Assembly: GCF_014698065.1 (NCBI RefSeq)
Contig: NZ_JACJSI010000016.1
Coordinates: 1-64,000, forward strand
Direction of reading: 5' to 3'
Length of the DNA: 64,000 nt
Source: Nostoc flagelliforme FACHB-838
Lineage (GTDB): Bacteria > Cyanobacteriota > Cyanobacteriia > Cyanobacteriales > Nostocaceae
Within the stretch, counting starts at the first letter, position 1. Each line of letters starts with the position of its first letter. The position numbers were made by a program, and so were the translations under genes. Positions 1-8,997 of this stretch are shown piece by piece. The notes beneath the pieces are model-generated. The model was not told the DNA's origin. It made no database searches and saw only the letters and a program-made list of their open reading frames with translations.

Positions 1-67
1 CCCCCTTAAAAAGGGGGACTTTGATTCCTGTTCCCCCCTTTTTAAGGGGGGTTAGGGGGGATCTAGA
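1..67. repeat. C-rich/G-rich palindromic interspersed repeat
   Basis: Two short palindromes of the form CCCCC-TTAAAAA-GGGGG stand in tandem and end in a GGGGGGATCT tail. The same family is seen at 29526-29660 and 54899-54970, and inside coding sequence at 53523-53558 (cas6) and 63107-63140 (chlH paralogue). It is an interspersed repeat of the type common in Nostoc intergenic DNA. The window edge may cut it. Confidence 0.7.
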
Positions 68-114
68 AGTACTTAAAAGCACAGCCAAACACTTTTAAAA
101 CAACCTCTTAACAG

Positions 115-249
115 ATGTTGGCACTTTTGCAGAAAACTACAGCAACTTCAATCGATGAGTTTATCAAAACTGAGTTGAAATTAGACGGTATCCCACCAGA
201 TTTAATCCGCTTAGTAATCGAAAAATTACTTCATGACTGCCATTCCTAA
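115..249 (+). CDS. Small ORF of 44 residues, unknown
   Basis: An open frame runs from ATG at 115 to TAA at 249. The peptide is mostly predicted helix, with the stretches DEFIKTELKLDG and LIRLVIEKLL. I do not recognise the family and see no clear ribosome binding site. It could be a genuine small protein or the C-terminal remnant of a longer gene. It lies just after the palindromic repeat at the window start, which fits either reading. Confidence 0.3.
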   Translation: MLALLQKTTATSIDEFIKTELKLDGIPPDLIRLVIEKLLHDCHS

Positions 250-886
250 TTTCCGAGAATTCCTGTCTGGTGGAGTGTTTGGGAATTCCACCTTGATTAT
301 AAATCTTTAATATTTAGATGCGTTGCCCTACCCCTTCAGGAATAAGTTATCGCTCATCTAAATAATTTAAATGTTTCTATATCAGAAAAATTTTAATAAA
401 ATATACATTTTATACAAGATATACGCTATTAAAACATCTATTCAAACATCAACTCTAACAATAGGATGTTAGGCTAAACCCTATTGATAAAGTTTATGTT
501 TAGTAAATCAACTATCGAAATTCGATTTAATTATTGAATTTACTTGATTGGCGAGGGAATAAAAAAGGAAGGATATAGATGTGTACTGATTTTTTCAAAA
601 ATCAAATACGAGTTATATAGTCGTATTAATAACTACTTGTTGACACAGCTTTAGGGTGAGCATAGCCCGTTTTAGATATCCATTTGAGTTTGGGAAACTA
701 AAGCAAACGATAAATGCTGATTTTTTCATTAGTTTTTAACGCTGATTATAATTAAGAGTAATTTAAAAACATTGTCTCTGCTATTTTTGTATCTACTGAT
801 GAGATATTTATTGAACTTCAAACAAGCACAATAAATGTACAGCTTAAGGACATTGCAAAGCTCAATAAAACCTCAATTTTGAAACT
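250..886. other. AT-rich intergenic region, no gene seen
   Basis: This 637-base gap is strongly AT-rich, with stops in all frames and no recognised RNA gene. It presumably holds the promoter of the receiver gene at 887, but I could not assign -35/-10 elements with confidence. Confidence 0.5.
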
Positions 887-1324
887 ATGATGCTTATAAA
901 TAATAGATTTCCTACTCATCCTTCATTTCTTCAAGGGCTGCGAGTACTCCTTGTGGATAATGATGTCAATTTTTGCAATTATTTAACAGCGATGTTGCAA
1001 TCCTATGGTGTGAAGGTGCAAGCGGCATTTTTAGGAGAGCAAGCTCTGGAAATATTTGTTCAATGGCAACCTGATGTCCTCTTGAATGATATTTCCTCAT
1101 CAAAGGAGGATGGTTATACTCTGATTCAGCAAGTAAGAACACTTACGGGAGAGCGAGGCAAAGCAGTGCCAGCGATCGCTCTGACAGGCGCTGTAACTGA
1201 AGATATCTATCAACGTTCTCTCTTAGCTGGGTTTAGTCTATGCTTTGCTAAACCTGTAGTTATTAACGATTTTGTTGCTGTGCTTGGCATTTTAGTAATT
1301 GCCAATAATCTTCATTTGCGCTGA
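887..1324 (+). CDS. Single-domain response regulator (receiver), atypical
   Basis: This 145-residue protein is one CheY-like receiver domain (about residues 17-140) with no output domain. The phosphoacceptor Asp is D68, the switch Thr is T100 and the conserved Lys is K122. Two features are unusual. The acidic pair after strand 1 reads D24-N25 instead of D-D/E, and the usual Met-Pro after the phospho-Asp loop is replaced (D68-I-S-S-S-K). The first change could alter Mg2+ binding. The gene lies about 180 bases upstream of the CheB-CheR-kinase fusion on the same strand, and its receiver resembles that protein's C-terminal one, so the two plausibly share a pathway. A start at the second Met is equally possible. 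Confidence 0.8.
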   Translation: MMLINNRFPTHPSFLQGLRVLLVDNDVNFCNYLTAMLQSYGVKVQAAFLGEQALEIFVQWQPDVLLNDISSSKEDGYTLIQQVRTLTGERGKAVPAIALTGAVTEDIYQRSLLAGFSLCFAKPVVINDFVAVLGILVIANNLHLR

Positions 1325-1501
1325 TGCTAGCTAGCTCTAATTAATGTCTTAAATATAGTAGTATAAATTTTGATAAGTAATGATATAGCAGTACAATTCG
1401 GATAAGTATATTTCACTTTCCTTCCTCCTGTTTTTATTTGGTAAACCAACCTAAAATATAAACCTTAGCCACCAAAGCATTGCGGTACTGAACCTGATCC
1501 T

Positions 1502-4500
1502 ATGACATCCGATCAACCCTCTGAGCAACTCGTATCTGAATTTACCGTTAATGAAGCGTTTGACATAGAGCAGCAAGACATTGCAAATGCTTTATTTCCC
1601 ATCGTTGGCATTGCCGCCTCTGCGGGTGGATTAGAGGCATTTACGCAGGTACTTAAGCATTTGCTTACCGATACAGGGATGGCATTTGTACTGATTCAAC
1701 ACTTAGATCCTAACCACAAGAGTCTGTTGAGCGAGATTCTAGGAAGAACAACTAAAATGCCCGTCAATGAAGTGCGAGACGGCGTGACTGTGGAACCTAA
1801 TAACGTCTACATTATTCCGCCTAACACTAAGATGATGTTGTCTAGTGGGGTGTTGCAACTCACGCCGCGAGAGAAAGTTCATGGTAAATATATGCCTGCT
1901 GATGCGTTCTTTACTTCATTGGCAGCAGATCGAGGGTACAAAGCGATCGCAGTAGTTTTATCTGGAGCAGATGGAGACGGTTCACTAGGGCTGAAGGCAA
2001 TCAAGGCAGCTGGAGGCGTGACTTTTGCTCAGTGTGAAGACACGGCAAAATTCGATAGTATGCCCAATACTGCTGTTGCCACCGGGAATGTGGATTTTGT
2101 GCTACCGCCGCGAAAAATTGCCCAGGAACTGGTAAACCTTAGTCGCAATCCTTTTATTTCTAACTCTTTGCCACCAATCGCGGTTGAGAAGTTGGCCGAA
2201 CAGGGGGATGCCCTAGCGACTATATTTGTATTATTGCGATCGCAAACTGGCGTTGACTTCAGCCACTACAAGCCCAACACCCTCGATCGCCGAATCCAGC
2301 GGCGAATGCTGTTGTATAAACTAGAACGCTTGGAGGATTATGCCGAGTATTTGCAAAATAATCCGGGTGAAGTCAAGGCGCTCTATGAAGAAATTCTGAT
2401 CCATGTAACCCATTTTTTCCGCGATCCCGAAGCATTTGAACTGTTGAAAGAGCGAGTCTTTCCTTCCATCATCGAAAACAAATCAGCAGAGTTGCCGATT
2501 CGGATTTGGGTAGCTGGGTGTTCGACGGGTGAAGAAGTGTATTCCATCGCTATCTCCTTGCTGGAGTTTTTGTCAAATAAACTAACCTCGCCGCCGATCC
2601 AAATTTTTGCCACAGACATCAGCGAAATAGCGATTGACAAAGCGAGAACGGGTATTTATGCAGAGAATCAAATGGTGGAAGTCTCATCAGAGAGCCGCCG
2701 CAGATTTTTTAATGCCCTTGAGGGCGGTGGATATCAAATTAACAAAGCTGTCCGCGAACTGTGTGTGTTTGCTAGGCAAGACTTGGGCAGCGATCCCCCT
2801 TTTTCTAACTTAGATTTAATTAGCTGCCGGAATGTACTGATTTATTTGGACGAAACGTTGCAAAAACGGATACTGCCCATCTTTCATTACAGTCTTAATC
2901 CGACTGGCTTCTTGCTGCTAGGGACTTCAGAAAGCACAGGTAAATATTCGGACTTGTTTACTGTAATTGACAAAAAGTATAAAATTTATGCCAAAAAGAT
3001 AACTGCAATTCGTCCAACTTTTTCGTTCATTACCAGCAATTATCCGGTAGTAAAAGTGGACGAATCAAAGCAGAAGAATGAGAATCCATCGGATGAGTTT
3101 GATTTAGAGAAAAAAACTGACCAACTAATCTTGAATCGCTATGCCCCAGTGGGTGTGACGATCAACGACAAGATGGACGTGCTGCAATTTCGGGGAGAAA
3201 TCGATCTCTACCTCAAACTTGTACCGGGGAAACCGAGTCTTAACTTATTCAAAATGGTGCGCCAAGGCTTGCTCATCGAGCTACGGGCAACAATTTATCA
3301 GGCACAACGGCAAAAAATTCTAGTTAGAAGAGAAGGGTTACAAATTGAAGAGGGCGATCTTGCAAAAATCATCAATCTTGAGGTGATTCCATTCAACCCT
3401 GGGACTGGCGAAGAACTCTACTTTCTGGTTTTATTTGAATCAGCCCCACCCACAATTAACAACCCCAGCACAGTAAATCCTGAGAGCGAAGAGCAGTCAG
3501 ATTTAGCGCAGGAGATTGTTCAGCTAAGGCAAGAAATTGCAACCGCCATCCAAGAGCGGACTGCAACTCAAGAATATCTACAAGCGGTGATCCAAGAGCA
3601 GGAGCATATCAATCAAGACCTGAAAGTTGCCAATGAAGAAATCCTCTCCAGTAATGAAGAGTTGCAAAGCACCAATGAGGAGCTAGAAACTGCCAAAGAA
3701 GAAATTCAGGCAACCAACGAAGAACTCAACACCACTAATGAAGAACTTCGTAGTCGAAATCAGGAATTACACCAAGTCAACAACGATCTGACGAATTTGC
3801 TTGCCAGTATCAATATTCCCATTTTGATATTGACTTTGGACTTACGCATTCGACGTTTTACGCCAATGGCGCAGCGACTTTTCAATTTGATTCCCGCCGA
3901 TGCTGGACGACCTTTGAGCGACATCAGAGCAAATCTCGATGTTCCTGAGTTAGAAACTCTAATTTTGGAGGTTCTTGAGACACTTAGCATCAAAGAATTA
4001 GAAGTCCAAACTCTGGGGGGACATTGGTACAACCTCCGCATTCGTCCTTATCGCACTACAGAAAACAAGATTGACGGTGTAGTGTTGGTGTTAATAGATA
4101 TTGATGTTCTTAAACGCAGTGCCGCAACCTTAGAACAAGCCCGAAATTACGCTGAAGGGATTGTGGAGACGGTACAAGTGCCGTTAATCGTCCTTGATTC
4201 TGATTTCCGGGTGAACAAAGCCAATCGCTCGTTTTATGAAACATTTCAGGTTTCACCATCAGAGACAGCCCAATCTCTGATTTTTGAACTAGGGAACGGT
4301 CAATGGAACTTGCCCGGACTGCGATCGCTCTTAGAAGACATTCTCGCCAACAATACCAGTATTAACAACTGGGAAGTAGAGCATAGTTTTGAGCGGATTG
4401 GGGAGAAAACCATGCTGCTCAATGGTTGGAAAATTATTGAACAGGGAGAGGCTCAAATGATTTTGCTGGCGATTGAAGATATTAGCAATCGCAAACAGTT

Positions 4501-5734
4501 AGAGTTAGAGCGATCTAAGCTTCTAGCACAGGAGCAGTCAGCCCGTCAACAGGCGGAAATTGCCAACCGAGCCAAAGATGAATTCCTGTCGAACCTCTCC
4601 CATGAACTTCGTAACCCGCTTAATACTATACTGGGCTGGGCGCAACTTTTCCGCACCCGCAATTTAGATTCAGAAGCAGTCATTCGTGCCTGGTCAGTGG
4701 TGGAGCGGAGTGCTAAGGTGCAAGGTCAGTTAATCGATGATATGCTCGATGTCTCCCGAATTACGAGTGGCAAGCTTCATTTAAATACTCGTCTAATCGA
4801 TCTAGTTTCAGTAGTGAATGCCGCCATTGAGTCTATCGAATTTTCCGCAGAGGCGAAAAGCATTGAAATTGTTTCACAGTTGAACTCAGCGACGGTTGTC
4901 GGAGATTTTGACCGTTTACAGCAAGTTCTCTGGAATTTGCTTTCTAACGCCATTAAGTTCACTCCAGCCGGTGGGCGAGTGGGAATTATGCTCGAAGCTG
5001 TATCTACTCACGCTGAACTTCGAGTCAGCGACACAGGAATTGGCATCCGGGCAGACTTGCTGCCATACATTTTCGATCGCTTCCGCCAAGGAGATTCCAG
5101 CAGCAGCAAAACAACTCAGGGACTTGGATTAGGCTTGTCAATCGTCCGTCATCTGATAGAACTTCACGGTGGAACAGTTCAAGCGCAAAGCCCAGGTGAG
5201 GGACTAGGAACCACGATCGTTGTCAGGCTGCCTCTGCGCTTAATGCCACCGGAGATTACATCGCCAACTTATTTAGAGCCGAGCCTTTTATCAGAGACTC
5301 TGGACACATTTGATGGTAAAAATCCACCCCTTACCCTTGAAGGGTTATGCATCTTGGCTGTAGACGATCAAAAGGATAGCCGCGACTTATTAAAGTGGAT
5401 GTTAGAAGAGTTTGGGGCTGAAGTAGTAATTGTGACATCGACAAGGGAAGCGATCGCTGCTTTAACTGAATCTCCTGGCAAATATGATGTGCTTTTAGCA
5501 GATATTGGGATGCCAGAGGAGGATGGTTTCTCCCTGATTCGTCAGGTGAGAGCGCTTGAAGCTGAAGCTGGGGGACAAATTCCAGCAGCAGCAATCACTG
5601 CCTATGCCACCGAACAAGAGCGGCAAAGGGCAATCGATGCTGGTTTCCAAACGCATCTAGCTAAACCGATTGAGCTTACTCAATTAGTATTGATGATTGC
5701 AAATTTGAGTGGACGAGGCACAGATAATTCGTAA
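1502..5734 (+). CDS. CheB-CheR-PAS hybrid histidine kinase with receiver
   Basis: This 1410-residue fusion has, in order: a CheB methylesterase domain (about 33-220, nucleophile S40 in SAGG); a CheR N-terminal and SAM methyltransferase module (about 235-500, with GCSTGEE near 339-345); a long Glu/Asn-rich coiled coil (about 660-790) of repeated SNEELQ/TNEEL units; two PAS-type domains (about 800-1020); a HisKA dimerisation helix with H1034 in SHELRNPL; a HATPase domain (about 1150-1265); and a C-terminal receiver with phospho-Asp D1334. No transmembrane segment is evident, so it should be cytosolic. The architecture is known from many bacteria, where CheB/CheR kinase fusions are thought to couple methylation chemistry to histidine kinase output. 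No chemoreceptor, CheA or CheW gene lies nearby, so its methylation target is unknown. Confidence 0.93.
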   Translation: MTSDQPSEQLVSEFTVNEAFDIEQQDIANALFPIVGIAASAGGLEAFTQVLKHLLTDTGMAFVLIQHLDPNHKSLLSEILGRTTKMPVNEVRDGVTVEPNNVYIIPPNTKMMLSSGVLQLTPREKVHGKYMPADAFFTSLAADRGYKAIAVVLSGADGDGSLGLKAIKAAGGVTFAQCEDTAKFDSMPNTAVATGNVDFVLPPRKIAQELVNLSRNPFISNSLPPIAVEKLAEQGDALATIFVLLRSQTGVDFSHYKPNTLDRRIQRRMLLYKLERLEDYAEYLQNNPGEVKALYEEILIHVTHFFRDPEAFELLKERVFPSIIENKSAELPIRIWVAGCSTGEEVYSIAISLLEFLSNKLTSPPIQIFATDISEIAIDKARTGIYAENQMVEVSSESRRRFFNALEGGGYQINKAVRELCVFARQDLGSDPPFSNLDLISCRNVLIYLDETLQKRILPIFHYSLNPTGFLLLGTSESTGKYSDLFTVIDKKYKIYAKKITAIRPTFSFITSNYPVVKVDESKQKNENPSDEFDLEKKTDQLILNRYAPVGVTINDKMDVLQFRGEIDLYLKLVPGKPSLNLFKMVRQGLLIELRATIYQAQRQKILVRREGLQIEEGDLAKIINLEVIPFNPGTGEELYFLVLFESAPPTINNPSTVNPESEEQSDLAQEIVQLRQEIATAIQERTATQEYLQAVIQEQEHINQDLKVANEEILSSNEELQSTNEELETAKEEIQATNEELNTTNEELRSRNQELHQVNNDLTNLLASINIPILILTLDLRIRRFTPMAQRLFNLIPADAGRPLSDIRANLDVPELETLILEVLETLSIKELEVQTLGGHWYNLRIRPYRTTENKIDGVVLVLIDIDVLKRSAATLEQARNYAEGIVETVQVPLIVLDSDFRVNKANRSFYETFQVSPSETAQSLIFELGNGQWNLPGLRSLLEDILANNTSINNWEVEHSFERIGEKTMLLNGWKIIEQGEAQMILLAIEDISNRKQLELERSKLLAQEQSARQQAEIANRAKDEFLSNLSHELRNPLNTILGWAQLFRTRNLDSEAVIRAWSVVERSAKVQGQLIDDMLDVSRITSGKLHLNTRLIDLVSVVNAAIESIEFSAEAKSIEIVSQLNSATVVGDFDRLQQVLWNLLSNAIKFTPAGGRVGIMLEAVSTHAELRVSDTGIGIRADLLPYIFDRFRQGDSSSSKTTQGLGLGLSIVRHLIELHGGTVQAQSPGEGLGTTIVVRLPLRLMPPEITSPTYLEPSLLSETLDTFDGKNPPLTLEGLCILAVDDQKDSRDLLKWMLEEFGAEVVIVTSTREAIAALTESPGKYDVLLADIGMPEEDGFSLIRQVRALEAEAGGQIPAAAITAYATEQERQRAIDAGFQTHLAKPIELTQLVLMIANLSGRGTDNS

Positions 5735-6065
5735 TTCGTAATGGGCTACGCCCCGCTACGTTAACGTAATTCGTAATTGAGGTACAGAGCAACTAATTTT
5801 AATTATGAAAAAGTAAAAAATGTGCGGTGTTCAGATCTCCGACTTCTTTGAGAAGTCGGGGATCTAATTTTTCACTAATAATTTAGGATTGCCATATCAA
5901 ATGTTTGAATAAACGTTTGAATTACGTATAAGTTGTATAATTTCCACCTAAAACATTCTCAAGTTATAGATGATGTTTAATATCTTTACTTAAATAGATA
6001 CAAAACATATTTAATTTATTTTATTAAAACAGAAAGTATCAACTATGAATTGAGGAGTTTTACGC
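5735..6065. other. Intergenic region with repeats
   Basis: It begins with a duplicated GTAATTCGTAAT motif split by a small palindrome (5733-5780), then holds the hairpin at 5833-5865 and AT-rich sequence up to the Shine-Dalgarno GAGGAG at 6051-6056. No coding sequence was seen. Confidence 0.5.
5833..5865. terminator. 15-bp-arm hairpin, possible terminator
   Basis: The arms AGATCTCCGACTTCT and AGAAGTCGGGGATCT pair across a TTG loop with one mismatch. The hairpin lies 100 bases after the kinase fusion and is followed by TAATTTTT. It may end that transcript, or it may simply be an interspersed palindromic repeat. Confidence 0.5.
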
Positions 6066-6281
6066 ATGACTGCAACCTTCATGAAAATGCCAAAGTTTAG
6101 CAATACCCAATGGGTGAGCTTTGTTGGTGGAGAAGGGATTGTACGCAGCTACACACCTGAATCTGGCACATGGACGTATCTTATTGAGATGGCATTAGGG
6201 CGAGAGCCTGACTTTGGCAGAGTTGGTGCAGAAACCATGATACTCCTCACCGAGGCAGATTTGCGGACGACAGGCTTTTGA
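6066..6281 (+). CDS. Conserved-looking 71-residue protein, unknown
   Basis: The start is well supported: GAGGAG lies nine bases before the ATG. The peptide is rich in aromatic and Gly residues (WVSFVGGEGIV, WTYLIEM) and ends in an acidic, threonine-rich tail, suggesting a small beta-barrel fold. I do not recognise the family. It stands alone between the kinase fusion and cruF. Confidence 0.65.
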   Translation: MTATFMKMPKFSNTQWVSFVGGEGIVRSYTPESGTWTYLIEMALGREPDFGRVGAETMILLTEADLRTTGF

Positions 6282-6513
6282 CAAGGCTACAACCTAGTAT
6301 TCCTCTCATCCGCTAGCTGACTTAGTGCAGGGTTGATTTAAATACAAACACGCAAGCATTTTTAAGGAAGATTTGAGCCAAAAAAGTGGTAATGCCTCCT
6401 GCAAATCTTAACTGAGGCTCGATTGTATTCAATGACTTTCTAAATATGTTCTTAAACATTTGGAACTTTTAGCAGCCGAGTAGCCGCGTGTCATATCTTA
6501 TTAAGGAATTATC

Positions 6514-7395
6514 ATGAGACAACTTGTTATTGCTGAACGCGTAAGCCTCATTGGTCATCTGGTGTCAACGGTATTTGGATTGGTAGGAATACTACTGGTT
6601 GTACCTAATGCCCAAGTAATTTTCAACTTATCCAAGGTTGGACAAACTGCCATGCAATGGAGTATGGCAGGAGGTGGTGTAGTTTATATGATTTTAGGTG
6701 CGGCAGGTGTTTTCTTGTATGCCACGCGGATTTTGGGTTTAGGTCGCGCCTTAGCATTTCTGTTGCCATCAGTATTTATTTCTCTAGGAAGTGAATTACT
6801 AGGAACCAGTACTGGTTTTCCATTTGGTCATTATAGTTACCTAAGCGGTTTAGGTTATAAGATTGCGGGTTTAGTCCCATTTACAATTCCCTTGTCGTGG
6901 TTTTATTTGGGATTTGTTTCTTACTTGCTGGCACGTACAGGTTTAGAAGTGGACAAAAAACCCAACTTGTGGCGGCATATAAGTGCGATCGCTTTGGGTG
7001 CTTTATTACTAACCTCCTGGGATTTTGTTCTCGATCCTGCAATGAGTCAAACTTCTCTACCCTTTTGGTATTGGCAACAACCAGGCCCCTTCTTTGGAAT
7101 GCCTTACCAAAACTTTGCGGGGTGGCTGGGTACTAGCTCAGTATTTATGACTGTGACTGCACTGTTGTGGAGAAATAATCCAATTGACTGGGAGCGATCG
7201 CAACTTAATATACCTTTTGCAGTTTATTTAAGTAACTTTGGTTTCGCTACAGTCATGAGCTTAACAGCTGGATTCTTTGTACCCGTGTTGCTAGGCTTGT
7301 TGCTGGGTGTAACTCCCGCAGTGCTGCTGTGGTTGAAAGGCTCATCTACACCTGTCCAAGTTCCCATTGAATCCACCAGAAATTTCTGTAACTAG
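6514..7395 (+). CDS. cruF: CruF-like carotenoid 1',2'-hydratase
   Basis: This 293-residue integral membrane protein has about seven or eight hydrophobic segments and is of the DUF422/CruF type. Recognisable signatures are the E-L-L-G-T-S-T-G-F-P-F-G-H-Y-S-Y stretch in the first third, VPFTIPLSWFY, and the SWDFVLDPAMS block. In cyanobacteria CruF hydrates the psi end of gamma-carotene-type precursors on the way to myxol and its glycosides in the membrane. AAGGA precedes the ATG. The usual partner glycosyltransferase CruG is not adjacent, but a CrtD-like desaturase of the same pathway lies at 35386-36945. Other members of the wider family act in other carotenoid routes, so the exact substrate is inferred. 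Confidence 0.85.
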   Translation: MRQLVIAERVSLIGHLVSTVFGLVGILLVVPNAQVIFNLSKVGQTAMQWSMAGGGVVYMILGAAGVFLYATRILGLGRALAFLLPSVFISLGSELLGTSTGFPFGHYSYLSGLGYKIAGLVPFTIPLSWFYLGFVSYLLARTGLEVDKKPNLWRHISAIALGALLLTSWDFVLDPAMSQTSLPFWYWQQPGPFFGMPYQNFAGWLGTSSVFMTVTALLWRNNPIDWERSQLNIPFAVYLSNFGFATVMSLTAGFFVPVLLGLLLGVTPAVLLWLKGSSTPVQVPIESTRNFCN

Positions 7396-7846
7396 AGTCA
7401 TTGCAGTGAAATGAAAGGACATTGAGCATTGGGTACAAGAGGCAGAGGAGTAAAGGGGCAGAGGGGAAAGACTTACTATAGCCGTAGTCACCGAACAAGG
7501 CAAAAGTAAAAAGGTACTCATAAAGAAAAAGAAAAATGGTTTGTTCGCGTAGCATCTTGTAGAGAAGCCCCTAAATTTATTTATGGAACGAAATAAAAAC
7601 ATTTATTTCGATAGCGCAGCGTTAGCGAGTCTTCTCCCAAAGGGAGACGCTAAGAGCGAACGAGCGTCGTGGCGTAGCGCAAGAAATAATACGGACTTAA
7701 TCATTTCCCCTTAATTTATTTATGGGGATTATCTTTTTAACTTTTACTTCTTAAATAGTTTAGGACAGTGTTGGTTGCTCAAAACCTTGAATTAAACGGT
7801 TTTTTTACTTAGCACGGACTAAACGCCCTGCTTCCGCTAACAGCAC
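7396..7846. repeat. Intergenic repeat cluster
   Basis: No credible gene was seen. The region holds purine-rich low-complexity sequence (7440-7470) and a compound palindrome at about 7605-7685, built from GCGTTAGCGAGTC, GGGAGACGCTAAGAG and GTCGTGGCGTAGCGC blocks. A similar compound palindrome lies at 14030-14190. The end next to the CheB gene carries the direct repeat CAGCACTCAGCACTCAG, which encodes that protein's last residues. Confidence 0.5.
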
Positions 7847-8890
7847 TCAGCACTCAGCGCGATCTTCCTCTATTGCTGCAATAGTTCGTTTCGTGGCAAA
7901 GCCCTTGAGAATTATGCCTCGAACTAAGGACACCTCTTTATCCAAATTCATTGCATGATCCTCAAATTTTGTTGCGGCACTAGTTAAATTGGAATTTCTC
8001 ATCTGTTCTGCCATTTGACGGGAGAATGTAACCTTTTCTTCCATTACCCGCACAGCCGACCACAGCGCATTTTCGAGATTCTGAGTTTGCTCTGCCAGGA
8101 ACACATTAGCTGTAAAGGAATGCCCCGTGTGACAGCGAAACCGCAACGGCTGTTCTTTGCCAATTTGCCAAATGCTGCCGTTGCATTCAGGGCAGGTGTA
8201 AGTCGTTCTAGTCCCGATCGCTTCTACATTCTTTAAAAACTCCTGGGTATTCATCTGCTGTTCAGCAATCTTGGATTCAATTTCGATCTCTTCGGTCACG
8301 GGATATGCCTCCTCCTTGGCGGCGGGTTCTTTTGATAACTTCACTAGTAGGTCTGGGATTTCTGCAAGCGGCAGGCAGTAATCGACGTTCACATAGCGCA
8401 AGGCGCTCTTTGCCATGCTGGGGTATTCTGCTTCGTTCGGGTCTTGAACGATCGCCACTCCGCCCCGTTTCTTAATTGCCTGCAACCCCACCGTGCCATC
8501 ATCAAGATAGCCAGTGAGTACCACACCTACCACCCTTGTACCATAAGCGCGGGCAGCTGAACGAAATAACGTATCGATCGCAGGTCGAAAGCGGTTTTCT
8601 TGAGGTCCGCGCACGACACGCATTGAGCCTTGATTAACCAACAGGTGATAATCAGGCGGTGCGACATAGATTCGCCCGGTTTTAATTGACTCTCCATCTG
8701 CCGGGTGAGATGCTTCAAGAGAGCCTACATCTGTAAGTATTTGCGGGAGAATGCTGGGTTTATCTGCTGCGAGGTGCTGAACAATGAAGAAGACAGCATC
8801 AATATCAGCAGGCACAGCACCCAAGATTGCGCCCAGTGCTTTGAGTCCGCCTGCGGAAGTGCCAATAACAATAATGTCGTGTCCAAGCAT
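7847..8890 (-). CDS. Stand-alone CheB methylesterase with zinc-ribbon tail
   Basis: The 347-residue protein begins directly with a CheB catalytic domain and lacks the usual N-terminal receiver. The Ser-His-Asp triad is readable as S12 (TSAGG), H39 (QHL) and D131 (LDDG). After residue 210 comes a separate module with a Cys-Pro-Glu-Cys pair and a Cys-His-Thr-Gly-His pair, about 20 residues apart, which looks like a zinc ribbon. A helical tail follows. CheB removes methyl groups from, or deamidates, chemoreceptor glutamates. Without a receiver, activity cannot be gated by self-phosphorylation. The last residues are encoded by a CAGCACT direct repeat, so the natural C-terminus may have been altered. 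No chemotaxis operon is adjacent. Confidence 0.88.
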   Translation of the reverse strand: MLGHDIIVIGTSAGGLKALGAILGAVPADIDAVFFIVQHLAADKPSILPQILTDVGSLEASHPADGESIKTGRIYVAPPDYHLLVNQGSMRVVRGPQENRFRPAIDTLFRSAARAYGTRVVGVVLTGYLDDGTVGLQAIKKRGGVAIVQDPNEAEYPSMAKSALRYVNVDYCLPLAEIPDLLVKLSKEPAAKEEAYPVTEEIEIESKIAEQQMNTQEFLKNVEAIGTRTTYTCPECNGSIWQIGKEQPLRFRCHTGHSFTANVFLAEQTQNLENALWSAVRVMEEKVTFSRQMAEQMRNSNLTSAATKFEDHAMNLDKEVSLVRGIILKGFATKRTIAAIEEDRAEC

Positions 8891-8997
8891 AGATTTTTTC
8901 TCTTAGTGAATAAAAGCGTTTTAGGGAACTCTAAAAAATAAATTATCCAATTTCACTCTTTCAAAACGACTTTCCCTCTCCCTGCTCCCCTACCCGA

